Counted from the first letter of the stretch, positions 8,624 to 17,668 are shown. The stretch is 64,000 bases of DNA from CAZXYS01 sp964645005 (GCA_964645005.1 CAZXYS010000001.1:1-64000); one strand, 5' to 3'. Numbers and translations are program-made. The notes: a model not told the origin generated them from the letters alone.

Positions 8624-10738
8624 ATGAAAGTCTTCTTCCAAATAATGAGCTTCACTTTCCTGTTGTTGCTGGCGGTTAATCATCTCGCCAAAAGTGCGGA
8701 ATCCGACGAGATATGTTATGAATGCCACGGCGAAAAAGATTTTGTCATCGAGGAAGACGGCAAAAAGGCATCTCTATATGTAAGTGAGCACGCATTCAAT
8801 AATTCAGTACATGCTGAAGAAGGCTGCGTTTCCTGCCACTGGGACGTCGATCCCGAAGAGTTACCCCACGACGAAGACCTCGCCAAAGTCGAATGCGACA
8901 TGTGCCACGGCGACGCCGCTGAAAAATTTGAAGAGAGCCTTCACGGGCAGGCGCTCGAGCAGGGGAAATATCTCGCGCCGAATTGCATTACCTGCCACGG
9001 AAAACACAATATACTACCATCATCCAACGAGAAATCAAAGACTTATGTAATGAATATTCCCAAGTTGTGCGGTGATTGCCACAAGGAAGGCACCCCCGTA
9101 TCGCAGTTGAGGGAGGTCAGCAAAACCAAAGCTCTGGAAAATTACTCTCAGTCGATTCACGGGGAAGGTTTATATAAGCAGGGATTAATTGTCACGGCGG
9201 TTTGCACGGATTGTCATACTTCGCATAATATACTTCCGCATGAAAATCCGAAATCCTCGATCAATCATGACAATATTGCCAATACCTGCATGAAATGCCA
9301 TGCACAGATCGAAAGCGTTCATAAGAAGGTTATTAGAGGCGAGTTATGGGAAAAGAAACCGCATGAAATACCGGTTTGCGTGGATTGCCACCAGCCGCAT
9401 AAGATCAGGCGCGTTTTCTATGAGAGAAGTTTCCCTGATAAATTCTGCATGGATTGTCACTCGGATAAAAATTTAACCAGAATAGAAAATGGCAAAGAAG
9501 AGTCTTTATTCGTCAATCCGGATAAGATAGCCGGTTCGGTTCATGGCGGTACATCGTGTATAAAATGTCATACGAATATAAGCAGTTCGCGCGATCCGGT
9601 CTGTTTGCACAGCGGCAGGGTGGATTGCTCGATGTGCCACTCGGAAGAGCAGGCTGATTACTTCAGGTCGAGCCATGGGAAAGAGCATTCGCAGGGCAAT
9701 GAGGATGCGCCCTACTGCACCGATTGCCACGGCGATCATGGTATGATGGCTAAAATTAATATGAATTCGCCGACTTTCGCCAGAAATATTCCCAATTTAT
9801 GCGGCGACTGCCATAGTTCCGGCGAAGGGGTAGCGCACACGTTAAAAGGGGAAAAGAAAAAAGTTGTAAAAAATTATGAGATGAGTATCCACGGCAAAGG
9901 ACTGCTGGAAAGCGGGCTGATGGTTACCGCTACCTGTATCGACTGCCATACGAGCCACATGGAACTGCCTGAAGACGACCCGAATTCCAGCGTTCATGAA
10001 GATAACGTCGCTCAGACCTGCGCGGAATGCCATCTCGGTATTTTCGAGCAGTTCAGGAAAAGCATCCATAGTCCTGAAGTTTCTGATACTAATAAAGAAC
10101 TTCCCGTTTGCAATGACTGCCACTTGTCGCATGTAACCAAGCGTACGGATGTTAATAAGTTCAGGCAGAACATTATAGATCAATGCGGTAAATGTCATGA
10201 AGATGTTACCGAGAGCTATTTCGATACTTTTCACGGGAAAGTTTCCAAGCTTGGCTCGGCAAAAACAGCCAGATGCCATGACTGCCACGGCGCACACAAT
10301 ATCCTGCCGCCGGAAAATATCAATTCGACTCTCAGCAGGCAGAATATCGTGGAAACATGTAAAAAATGTCATGAGAATTCGAACAGGAAGTTCGTCGGAT
10401 ATCTGACTCATGCGACTCATCACGACAAAGATAAATATCCTTTCCTATTTTATACATTCTGGTTTATGACCATACTGCTGATATCGACTTTCGGATTTTT
10501 CGGCATTCACACATTGATGTGGCTGCCGCGCTCAATGCTTGAAAAAAGAAAACTTAGTAAAATGAAAAAACAAGCAGCGCAAAGTAAAGAACAGGAAATA
10601 TCCGATGAAGATACGGAAGAGACCGAAGGAGAAACAGGAATTGAAGATAAGTCCGGCGAATCAACCGATTCTGATGATGAATCGACCGATGACAGCGTTG
10701 ACCGGAACGAAAACAACGAGGATAATAAGAATGAATAA
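8624..10738 (+). CDS. Membrane-anchored 19-heme cytochrome c with octaheme internal duplication
   Basis: This is a 704-residue protein with a signal peptide (about 1-25). It has 19 CxxCH sites at about 31, 68, 91, 121, 149, 194, 222, 252, 275, 312, 335, 365, 393, 438, 466, 496, 521, 551 and 579. Shifting the first eight by 244 residues lands on sites 9-16, and the last three repeat the start of the same pattern, so it is 8 + 8 + 3. Both copies share NIP.LCGDCH and HG.GL...G motifs. One membrane helix lies at about 606-630, followed by a cytoplasmic acidic, Ser/Asp/Glu-rich tail to 704. The next gene, a cytochrome b, overlaps its stop by 8 bases, so the pair likely forms a quinol:cytochrome c module in the inner membrane with the hemes in the periplasm. 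Confidence 0.92.
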   Translation: MKVFFQIMSFTFLLLLAVNHLAKSAESDEICYECHGEKDFVIEEDGKKASLYVSEHAFNNSVHAEEGCVSCHWDVDPEELPHDEDLAKVECDMCHGDAAEKFEESLHGQALEQGKYLAPNCITCHGKHNILPSSNEKSKTYVMNIPKLCGDCHKEGTPVSQLREVSKTKALENYSQSIHGEGLYKQGLIVTAVCTDCHTSHNILPHENPKSSINHDNIANTCMKCHAQIESVHKKVIRGELWEKKPHEIPVCVDCHQPHKIRRVFYERSFPDKFCMDCHSDKNLTRIENGKEESLFVNPDKIAGSVHGGTSCIKCHTNISSSRDPVCLHSGRVDCSMCHSEEQADYFRSSHGKEHSQGNEDAPYCTDCHGDHGMMAKINMNSPTFARNIPNLCGDCHSSGEGVAHTLKGEKKKVVKNYEMSIHGKGLLESGLMVTATCIDCHTSHMELPEDDPNSSVHEDNVAQTCAECHLGIFEQFRKSIHSPEVSDTNKELPVCNDCHLSHVTKRTDVNKFRQNIIDQCGKCHEDVTESYFDTFHGKVSKLGSAKTARCHDCHGAHNILPPENINSTLSRQNIVETCKKCHENSNRKFVGYLTHATHHDKDKYPFLFYTFWFMTILLISTFGFFGIHTLMWLPRSMLEKRKLSKMKKQAAQSKEQEISDEDTEETEGETGIEDKSGESTDSDDESTDDSVDRNENNEDNKNE

Positions 10739-11573
10739 TTCCGAAAATAAATATTACGAACGTTTTGACGGATTCTCGAGGTTTTTGCATCTACTCGTAA
10801 TAATCAGTTTTCTATCGCTGGCGATTACGGGGATGGTGATTAAGTTCTCGGGTGTAGGCGCATTTCAGACTGTTTCGAGGATAATGGGCGGCTACGAAGT
10901 GACTGGCTTCATTCACAGGACTGCCGCCATAATAACGTTCATGTACTTTTTCATGCATATCGGATATTTATTTAATAAAAAGAAGAGGCTTGGACTTAAG
11001 TTCAAGGATCTTCTTACCGGCGAAAATACGTTGATGCCGCAAAAAAAGGATTTCATAGAGTTTTGGCAAACAATTAAATGGTTTTTAGGCGTGGGACCGC
11101 GCCCCCATTACGGCAAATGGACTTATTGGGAGAAATTTGACTATTTTGCTGTGTTTTGGGGGGTAACTATTATAGGCGCAAGCGGGCTTATACTGTGGTT
11201 CCCGGAATTTTTCACAAATCTCGGCATTCCCGGCTCTGTTATTAATGTCGCGACTATTATTCACAGCGACGAGGCTTTGCTGGCGACGGGTTTCATATTC
11301 ACATTTCATTTTTATAACACTCATTTTCGACCGGATAAATTCCCTATGGATACGGTGATATTCACCGGCAAGGTGGAAATCGAGGAACTCGAATATGACC
11401 GCCCCGGCGAGTACGAGATCTTCAAGCGGCAGGATAATCCTGAAGAGATGCTCTCGGGACCGCCGCCGAAGTGGTTTGTGAGATTATCTAAAGTATTCGG
11501 CTTTGCAGCATTGACGCTGGGTATTTGTATAGTTGTTCTGATCATCTATTCGATGATTTTCTTATATCGTTGA
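10731..11573 (+). CDS. Cytochrome b membrane subunit (split partner of the 19-heme protein)
   Basis: The ATG at 10731 lies inside the end of the 19-heme gene (8-base overlap), which favours translational coupling; the reading frame stays open further up but only within the neighbour. The 280-residue product has about five membrane helices. Candidate heme b ligands are His20 (FLHLL), His62 (FIHRT), His76 (MHIGYLF), His178 (IIHSDEA) and His193 (FHFYNTHF). It belongs to the broad group of cytochrome b561, formate dehydrogenase gamma and hydrogenase b subunits that pass electrons between the quinone pool and periplasmic redox partners. Motifs such as YW.KFDYFAVFWG and GLILWFP recur in the b domain of the next gene, showing common ancestry. 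Confidence 0.88.
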   Translation: MNNSENKYYERFDGFSRFLHLLVIISFLSLAITGMVIKFSGVGAFQTVSRIMGGYEVTGFIHRTAAIITFMYFFMHIGYLFNKKKRLGLKFKDLLTGENTLMPQKKDFIEFWQTIKWFLGVGPRPHYGKWTYWEKFDYFAVFWGVTIIGASGLILWFPEFFTNLGIPGSVINVATIIHSDEALLATGFIFTFHFYNTHFRPDKFPMDTVIFTGKVEIEELEYDRPGEYEIFKRQDNPEEMLSGPPPKWFVRLSKVFGFAALTLGICIVVLIIYSMIFLYR

Positions 11574-11588
11574 TTGAGTTGAAGCTCT

Positions 11589-14015
11589 ATGAGAAATAAC
11601 GTCATTTTAATATTGCTTTTTGCTTTACTGTTCATTTTTGCTTTCATGTTTGTCTCACTGAAGGCTGACGAAGATGAAACGGAGATGCCCTGTACCGACT
11701 GCCATGACAATCTTGTTGAACACTCAGTCCATGATGGTGTGATCTCTTGCAATGGCTGCCACACGGACATCGTTGTGGAAGAGCACATGGAATCAGGTGC
11801 CAAGCCCGCTGCATGCGGAAATTGCCATAAGGAACAGTCGGCGCAGCAGAAGAATGACATCCATCAAAGGCTGGAGCATATCGATAAAACCAAGATCCCC
11901 GACTGCAAGTACTGCCACGGCGGTCATGATGTCAAATCCATCGATCAGGTTGATGACGTGGTCGGCGAATTCTGCTCGGATTGCCATGAATCCGTCGTTC
12001 TGGCAAATCCTTTCCATTCAAAAAATATTAAAGAAGAAAAATGCCTTAGCTGCCATGAAGACCACAATTTCAAAACCAAGGTGAAGGAATCTGTACATTC
12101 TGACATATCCTGTTCCGATTGCCATAATTATATTTCGAATAATCTCGAGGAACACCAGGAAAAGACTACCTATCAGCAGGTTGCCGATTGCTATATTTGC
12201 CATAATGATGTGGCTAAGATACACAGAGAAAGCATTCACGGTATATCGCTTGAGGAAGGCGTCAGCGAGGCAGCGCAATGCTGGGATTGTCACGGTTCGC
12301 ACGAGATAGTGAAAATAGAAAATCCCGAAAGCCCGATTGCATCGGCTAACTTGCCGCAAACCTGCGGCTGTTGTCATGACGACCCCGATTTCATCAAACA
12401 ATTCTCGATGACAATTTACAAGCCGGGCAAGATGTATTCCAACTCGGTGCACGGCAGGCTCGTCGAGCAGGGGGTTGAGGGGGCGCCCAATTGTGTTGAT
12501 TGTCACGGTGTCCACGACATTAAAAACAGGGTGCAGCCGGGTTCGCAGATTTCCAGCTACTATATTCCGAATACATGCGGCAAATGTCACAGTGAGATAG
12601 TCGAAGAATACAAAAAGTCGATACACTGGATAAGAGCAAAGAAAGGTATAAAAGAGTCTCCGGTTTGCAATGACTGCCACAGCGAACACAGCATCCACGC
12701 TATAAATACTGTCAACAAGGAAGCCGAAGTTAGGAAAATTCAAGAGAGAACTTGCTTCCATTGTCACAGCGACCCGAAAATGATGGAACGTTTCAATGTG
12801 CAAGGCGGTCAGGCGCAGAATTACAGGGACAGCTATCATGGGCTTGCAGTGATGCGCGGCGACGAAGATGCCGCTATGTGCGTGGACTGCCACGGCGTTC
12901 ACGAAATATTACCTGAAGCGCACCCGGAATCGAAAGTTAATCATGCTAATGTCCGGCAGACCTGTCAGCAGTGTCACGAGGACGCCGCACCGGTCTTCGC
13001 CAAGAGTTATTCTCATACGATGAGCGATGAATCACAGAAGATACTGTCAGTAGTGCAGGATTTCTATATATGGTTCATATTAATAATAATCGGCGGGATG
13101 GTGCTGCATAATCTGCTGATAATGGGTCATGAAATGATGCAGCGCCGGAAAGAAGAAAAAGGCGTCATCGCTTTCCCGAGATTTACGATTAATGAAGTCA
13201 TCCAGCACATGATCCTGCTGATAGCATTCATTCTTCTGGCGATTACCGGATTTGCCCTGAAGTATCCGCAGCAATGGTGGGTGAAATTCCTTGCTGATAT
13301 GGGAATGACCGAGTCAGCGCGCCAGTTGATACACAGAATATCGGCTGTGGTTATGCTGGTGCTGGGGCTTTATCACATTGCATACCTGTTTGTAACAGGG
13401 CGGGGACGGGAAGTCCTGCGCAATCTGATCCCGAGGAAAAGCGATTTCAAATCAGTTTTTGATAATTTAAGGTATTATTTAGGTCTTTCAAGTAAAATGC
13501 CCGAATTCGACCAGTATAATTACGCTGAAAAAGCCGAATACTGGGCGCTGATCTGGGGAACGATACTAATGGGGATAACCGGGCTATTCCTGTGGTTCCC
13601 TACATTGGTCGATGACTGGGCGCCGGTCTGGTTGATAAAAGTGAGCGAGATAGTCCACTTTTACGAGGCTATACTTGCATCGCTGGCGATACTTGTATGG
13701 CACTGGTTTTTTGTCATCTTCCATCCCAGGGAATATCCTATGAGTTTCCGCTGGATCGACGGAAAGATGTCGATAGACCATTTTAAACATCATCACCGTT
13801 TGCAATTTAAAAGAATTATCAAGGAATGGTTCCAATATCGAAATGATGACTTAAGCTTTAGAAAGCTAAGTCATTCAACCAAATTGTTTTTGAGAACTAT
13901 GAAGCAGAATAAGTTGGATCCGGAAATCTTCATCCGGGAACAGATAAGAGAGGATCCCGATTTGGTTGACACTGAAGAAGGAAAAGACGAAAATAACCGA
14001 ACTGAAGAGAGTTAG
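11589..14015 (+). CDS. Fused 16-heme cytochrome c / cytochrome b protein, CbcL-like architecture
   Basis: This is an 808-residue protein with a signal or anchor helix at 1-25. It carries 16 CxxCH sites, at about 35, 54, 76, 106, 129, 152, 175, 201, 231, 259, 302, 330, 360, 389, 431 and 459. These are followed by a five-helix cytochrome b domain (about 493-715) with His540, His582, His596, His690 and His705 as candidate ligands, and a charged cytoplasmic tail to 808. The b domain matches the neighbouring 280-residue protein motif for motif (HR..A...., HIAYLF, EYWALIWG, GLFLWFP). Geobacter CbcL has the same order of parts with nine c hemes and works as an inner-membrane quinol oxidase in metal respiration; this one has more hemes. 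It starts 15 bases after the previous gene, clearly in the same operon. Confidence 0.9.
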   Translation: MRNNVILILLFALLFIFAFMFVSLKADEDETEMPCTDCHDNLVEHSVHDGVISCNGCHTDIVVEEHMESGAKPAACGNCHKEQSAQQKNDIHQRLEHIDKTKIPDCKYCHGGHDVKSIDQVDDVVGEFCSDCHESVVLANPFHSKNIKEEKCLSCHEDHNFKTKVKESVHSDISCSDCHNYISNNLEEHQEKTTYQQVADCYICHNDVAKIHRESIHGISLEEGVSEAAQCWDCHGSHEIVKIENPESPIASANLPQTCGCCHDDPDFIKQFSMTIYKPGKMYSNSVHGRLVEQGVEGAPNCVDCHGVHDIKNRVQPGSQISSYYIPNTCGKCHSEIVEEYKKSIHWIRAKKGIKESPVCNDCHSEHSIHAINTVNKEAEVRKIQERTCFHCHSDPKMMERFNVQGGQAQNYRDSYHGLAVMRGDEDAAMCVDCHGVHEILPEAHPESKVNHANVRQTCQQCHEDAAPVFAKSYSHTMSDESQKILSVVQDFYIWFILIIIGGMVLHNLLIMGHEMMQRRKEEKGVIAFPRFTINEVIQHMILLIAFILLAITGFALKYPQQWWVKFLADMGMTESARQLIHRISAVVMLVLGLYHIAYLFVTGRGREVLRNLIPRKSDFKSVFDNLRYYLGLSSKMPEFDQYNYAEKAEYWALIWGTILMGITGLFLWFPTLVDDWAPVWLIKVSEIVHFYEAILASLAILVWHWFFVIFHPREYPMSFRWIDGKMSIDHFKHHHRLQFKRIIKEWFQYRNDDLSFRKLSHSTKLFLRTMKQNKLDPEIFIREQIREDPDLVDTEEGKDENNRTEES

Positions 14016-14283
14016 TTTAACCTAATATATAGTTTAGAGTTAAACAACTATTTTTTCAAAATTAATTTGCTTTTTATTATGAATATCATTAGTTTAAATT
14101 TTATAAAAGCTCGGGATCAATCCCTGAAAAAACATTAAATAATTGATGTGTAATAAATACAGAGAATTAAAGCATATTAAAAATCAAGAGATAATATTAG
14201 TTATAAATTAAATATATTTTAATATTATATCAATAATGAAAACAACTAAAAGTAAATTTATTAATAATAATCGGGAGGAACTC

Positions 14284-15303
14284 GTGCATAAAGTACTAAA
14301 TTATTTCAGAGTCAATGTTGTTTTAATCCTTAGCGGATTAGCGGTATTTGCAATAGCCTGTGAAGGACCGCAGGGTCCACCGGGCGAACAGGGTGTACCT
14401 GGGATTGTGACATGTGGACAATGTCACGGAGTATCTACGGACGTGAAAGCCAGGATAATTCAATATGAGGCTTCGAAGCACTATAATGGCGGCACCTTTG
14501 AGAGGGCATCTGCTGAATGTGCAGCTTGTCACACTCATGAAGGATTTGTTCAAAGGATGGAAAGCGGGAAAATGGCTGCCGATGAGGATATCGACAATCC
14601 AACCCCGCCAAATTGCCGCACATGCCACAATATCCACGAGACCTATACCTATGAAGATTTCAAATTGACAGTACAAGAACCTGTTGAATTTTGGATCAAT
14701 GGCGAGAAGCTGAACATTGGCAGCGGCAATGTCTGTGCTCAATGCCATCAGCCAAGAGTTCCGGATCCAATGCCGGAATTAGGCGGTGGAGAAGTGCAGA
14801 TCAACTCGCCATACTGGGGACCTCACCATGGCACTCAGGGCACTATCCTTGCCGGTACCGGCGGAATTGAATTTGCCGGCTCAGTAGAATACAAAAATAC
14901 GCCGCATAAATCCGCTTTGAAAAATGGCTGTGTTGGATGTCACATGCAAGATGAAGCCTACGGCGATCAGGCAGGTGGACACACTATGAAAGTCCATTTC
15001 CATTATCATGGAAGAGAAGCTGATCATACTGATGTTTGTACAAGATGCCACACTGATCTAGAATCATTTGATTATAATGGAGTTCAGACAGAGATCGAAA
15101 CTCTGGTAACCGATCTGCAGGAAAAATTGATGAACGCCGGAATACTGGATGAAGAAGACCACGCTGTGCCCGGCACCTATAGCGCAGAACAAGCCGGCGC
15201 ATTATTTAACTACTTATTAGTGGTTGAAGATAGAAGTGACGGCATACACAACTATAAATACACGAAGGCGCTGCTTCAGAATACAATTGAAACATTGAAT
15301 TGA
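14284..15303 (+). CDS. Hexaheme cytochrome c lipoprotein with a collagen-like spacer
   Basis: I chose the GTG at 14284 because GGGAGG lies seven bases before it and the product then begins as a normal lipoprotein leader; an ATG at 14236 is in frame but lacks such a site. In the resulting 339-residue protein a hydrophobic leader ends at FAIAC with Cys26 as probable lipid anchor, followed at once by GPQGPPGEQGVPG, four Gly-X-Y triplets as in collagen. Six CxxCH sites follow (CGQCH, CAACH, CRTCH, CAQCH, CVGCH, CTRCH). It lies downstream of the fused cytochrome gene after a 268-base AT-rich gap, so it may have its own promoter. A periplasm-facing or surface-facing outer-membrane electron carrier is likely; the side is not visible from the sequence. 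Confidence 0.87.
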   Translation: MHKVLNYFRVNVVLILSGLAVFAIACEGPQGPPGEQGVPGIVTCGQCHGVSTDVKARIIQYEASKHYNGGTFERASAECAACHTHEGFVQRMESGKMAADEDIDNPTPPNCRTCHNIHETYTYEDFKLTVQEPVEFWINGEKLNIGSGNVCAQCHQPRVPDPMPELGGGEVQINSPYWGPHHGTQGTILAGTGGIEFAGSVEYKNTPHKSALKNGCVGCHMQDEAYGDQAGGHTMKVHFHYHGREADHTDVCTRCHTDLESFDYNGVQTEIETLVTDLQEKLMNAGILDEEDHAVPGTYSAEQAGALFNYLLVVEDRSDGIHNYKYTKALLQNTIETLN

Positions 15304-15320
15304 TAAATAAATCTATATTA

Positions 15321-15411
15321 GGATGTCCCAAAAGTCATTTGTTTCTGGGAGATCTCTGAAAATCATTTTCAGATGATAAAACTTGACAGCATTTTGAGAG
15401 ACTTTTGGGGC
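15321..15411. repeat. Foldback structure between cytochrome genes
   Basis: GTCCCAAAAGTC at 15325-15336 is complementary to GACTTTTGGGG at 15400-15410, and a perfect inner palindrome, CTGAAAATCATTTTCAG, sits at 15356-15372. It could be a terminator or processing hairpin or a small dispersed element. A related start, GGATGTCTTAAAAGTTA, appears near 21105 with TGTCATTCATGCGAATG after it, which suggests a genome-wide repeat family. Confidence 0.55.
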
Positions 15412-15448
15412 TTCCTTCCATATTATTAAAAAAAATGAAGATCCGGAA

Positions 15449-16690
15449 ATGAAAAGATCCTTGTTAATATCCGTGTTACTTTTGCTGTTCGTGCCGGAAC
15501 TGAAGGCTTTCGAATTTGACGGCAGCGTGACGTCCGGTATCTTTTTCGGGACGCCGTTCTGGAACAGAAGTAATCTCAGCCAGAGCATTGTCGATTCGGG
15601 TTCCGATTTCTACAGGCTTTATAATAAAGTCTCTATCGGCGCCGGTCATGGCGATTTCTCCGTTAAGGTTAATGCGTTGCGCAGCGACAATTTCACCGTC
15701 GAAAATAAAGGGCTTTACCTTAATAAAATGGATATATATTTTGCCAATAAGCATATCAATGAAACAAAGATATATCAAGCTTACGGTAAATATGATTTCG
15801 ACAAAGGCGAAGTTAAGCTGGGCAGGGTGATGCCCTTCAATCGGTGGTTGTTTGCTTCCGTGGACGGCGGCGCGCTGGAATACGACATTACGGATAAGAT
15901 TTCATTCGAGGGATTCGGCGGGCTCGACGTCAAATACGGAAAAATATATGATGAGAAGAACAGAGACGCCGTCGCTTATGGCGAAGTTAATTACCGTGAG
16001 GAAAATTACGGCGGCAAAGCTAAATTCATGTATGCGAATGAAGCTGCAAGAGCGGGCTTAGACTTGTTCGGCTCGTACAAAGGTATTCGCGCCAGCGGCG
16101 ATTTTGGCTTTGATTTTACTAATTCCCGGCTTTTTGACGCAACATTAGCACTGTATGGACATGTAACGGATAGATTTTCGATATCCGGCAATGTTACGCG
16201 TTTTACGCCGATTGGCTGGAGCTACCAGTATTATTCCAAATTTATCGACAGGGCTCATCTTGGGCTTACCTACAAATTCAATAAAGACTTTGCGCTGAGC
16301 TTCAGGCAGATGGCGACATACAGCTCTGAGAATCTCGATCATCTCTCATATTTTTCAGCGCATTACAAGTTCCTTTATGCGGGTGTGAATTATCTCACCG
16401 GTGATTCTGATAATGAGAGATTCGGCGTATCGGCGGGCGCGCGCTATGCGCCGATAAGGGATCTGAAGCTGTCTGCGGGTGTTGCTTCGGTGGAATACCT
16501 GTTCAATCCCGAGTATGAGGAACGCCAGCAGTCGATGTCCTCGTATCTGAGGATTTACTATAACATTTTCGATTTCCTGTCAGTCAGAGCCAACGTCAAT
16601 TATTACCATAATAATACCTCTTTGAACAGGAAATGGCGCGGCGGATTGACTTTCCAATACAGATACAATTATGACGGAGGCGCAAAATGA
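15449..16690 (+). CDS. Outer-membrane beta-barrel protein of the cytochrome locus (putative conduit porin)
   Basis: In this 413-residue protein a signal peptide ends near residue 20 (PELKA). The remainder is made of alternating hydrophobic and polar strands with many aromatic residues and short turns, without cysteines or helices, as expected for a barrel of roughly 16-20 strands. No family is recognised by sequence. The next gene, a dodecaheme cytochrome, starts inside its stop codon (ATGA overlap), so the two products are probably made together. In Geobacter and Shewanella, a porin-like barrel sheathes a multiheme cytochrome to let electrons cross the outer membrane. I infer the same here from gene order; a plain porin is the alternative. 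Confidence 0.78.
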   Translation: MKRSLLISVLLLLFVPELKAFEFDGSVTSGIFFGTPFWNRSNLSQSIVDSGSDFYRLYNKVSIGAGHGDFSVKVNALRSDNFTVENKGLYLNKMDIYFANKHINETKIYQAYGKYDFDKGEVKLGRVMPFNRWLFASVDGGALEYDITDKISFEGFGGLDVKYGKIYDEKNRDAVAYGEVNYREENYGGKAKFMYANEAARAGLDLFGSYKGIRASGDFGFDFTNSRLFDATLALYGHVTDRFSISGNVTRFTPIGWSYQYYSKFIDRAHLGLTYKFNKDFALSFRQMATYSSENLDHLSYFSAHYKFLYAGVNYLTGDSDNERFGVSAGARYAPIRDLKLSAGVASVEYLFNPEYEERQQSMSSYLRIYYNIFDFLSVRANVNYYHNNTSLNRKWRGGLTFQYRYNYDGGAK

Positions 16691-17595
16691 AAAAATCAAT
16701 TTTAATTTTAATAGCATTTGCAGCGCTTGTATCGGTGGTCATCATGTCATTGACCGCGGGTAAAGTCAATAAGCTGGACCTTGAAGTTGAATACGACTCT
16801 GACCTGTCTTTTTCTCATAAGTTTCATATTGAGGAAATGGGAGCCGAATGCGAATTTTGCCATAAAGGCGTAGAAGAGAGTAAATCCGGCACGGACGATT
16901 TGCTTCCGAAAGAAGAAGATTGCATGATGTGTCATGACAGGGAAGAAGGCACATGCGGGAATTGCCACGGTTCGCCTGACAATGTGAAGATGTTACCCCG
17001 CATAAAAGAGCATTCCGCAAAATTCAGCCATAAGCAGCATCTTGACGAAGGCTATACCTGCGAGGATTGCCACGCGGGCGTCAGTCAGAAGCAGGCTGTT
17101 GACGGTGGATTGAACCTTCCTGTCATGAAGGACTGCATGAGTTGTCATGATCTTTCCGAGAATATTCAGGATTGCTGCGTTTGCCACACAAAAGACGAAC
17201 AGCTCGAACCTGAGAGCCATACTGAGCTCTGGCAGGTGTCTCACGGCAGCTTCGGCGAAAGCATGGGCGTGGACAATTGTCAGACATGCCACACAGAATC
17301 ATACTGCCAGGACTGCCACGCGGGCGAGAATCTCTTTAATGAGGCTCATCCTGCGGACTTTATCCTGACACACTCGATTAGCTATCAGATGCGCGAATCG
17401 GACTGCGCATCCTGCCACACCGGTTATAATGATTGCCAGGAGTGCCATACGCAGGTGAATTTCATCGTCCCGATGAATCACAACGCACCGGACTGGCTCG
17501 GACAGCACCAGATTGAAGGAAAGATCAATCCCGACAACTGCGTCGTCTGCCATTCGCGGGCTGATCCGACATGTGTCAGGTGTCATGGGGAGTGA
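16687..17595 (+). CDS. Dodecaheme cytochrome c (putative conduit cytochrome)
   Basis: This 302-residue protein has a signal peptide (about 1-25) and 12 CxxCH sites in closely spaced groups, at about 55, 79, 90, 125, 150, 163, 198, 207, 240, 250, 285 and 296. Two FSHK.H segments, at about 42-47 and 113-118, precede heme sites, as in cytochrome c7-type repeats where these histidines act as distal ligands. The density is about one heme per 25 residues, which suits a wire-like fold. The gene overlaps the barrel gene by 4 bases and ends the operon before a terminator. Twelve hemes is the number reported for Geobacter OmcB, but I see no sequence basis to call it an ortholog. There is no lipobox, so a soluble or barrel-embedded form is likely. 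Confidence 0.9.
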   Translation: MKKSILILIAFAALVSVVIMSLTAGKVNKLDLEVEYDSDLSFSHKFHIEEMGAECEFCHKGVEESKSGTDDLLPKEEDCMMCHDREEGTCGNCHGSPDNVKMLPRIKEHSAKFSHKQHLDEGYTCEDCHAGVSQKQAVDGGLNLPVMKDCMSCHDLSENIQDCCVCHTKDEQLEPESHTELWQVSHGSFGESMGVDNCQTCHTESYCQDCHAGENLFNEAHPADFILTHSISYQMRESDCASCHTGYNDCQECHTQVNFIVPMNHNAPDWLGQHQIEGKINPDNCVVCHSRADPTCVRCHGE

Positions 17596-17668
17596 TCATA
17601 TTAATGATTGATGAAATGGATAAACCCGTATAATTAGTTTATAGTATTCAAGAAATGAAATTAAAATT

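Noticed and set aside
7384..8624. Pentaheme or c554-type hydroxylamine pathway (nitrifier-like)
   Set aside because: Only the tetraheme c554-type protein fits; no hydroxylamine oxidoreductase gene is in the window, so the family name should not be read as a nitrification role.
9842..10423. 193-residue antisense frame opposite the 19-heme gene
   Set aside because: It is a shadow of the heme-repeat coding strand, which has continuous family support.
10605..10730. Extended N-terminus for the cytochrome b gene
   Set aside because: The extra 42 codons lie wholly inside the preceding gene's acidic tail in another frame, while the ATG at 10731 gives a normal start with stop-start overlap.
12018..12902. 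294-residue antisense frame opposite the 16-heme gene
   Set aside because: Its length follows from the regular CxxCH codon pattern on the real strand; it has no start context and no recognisable fold.
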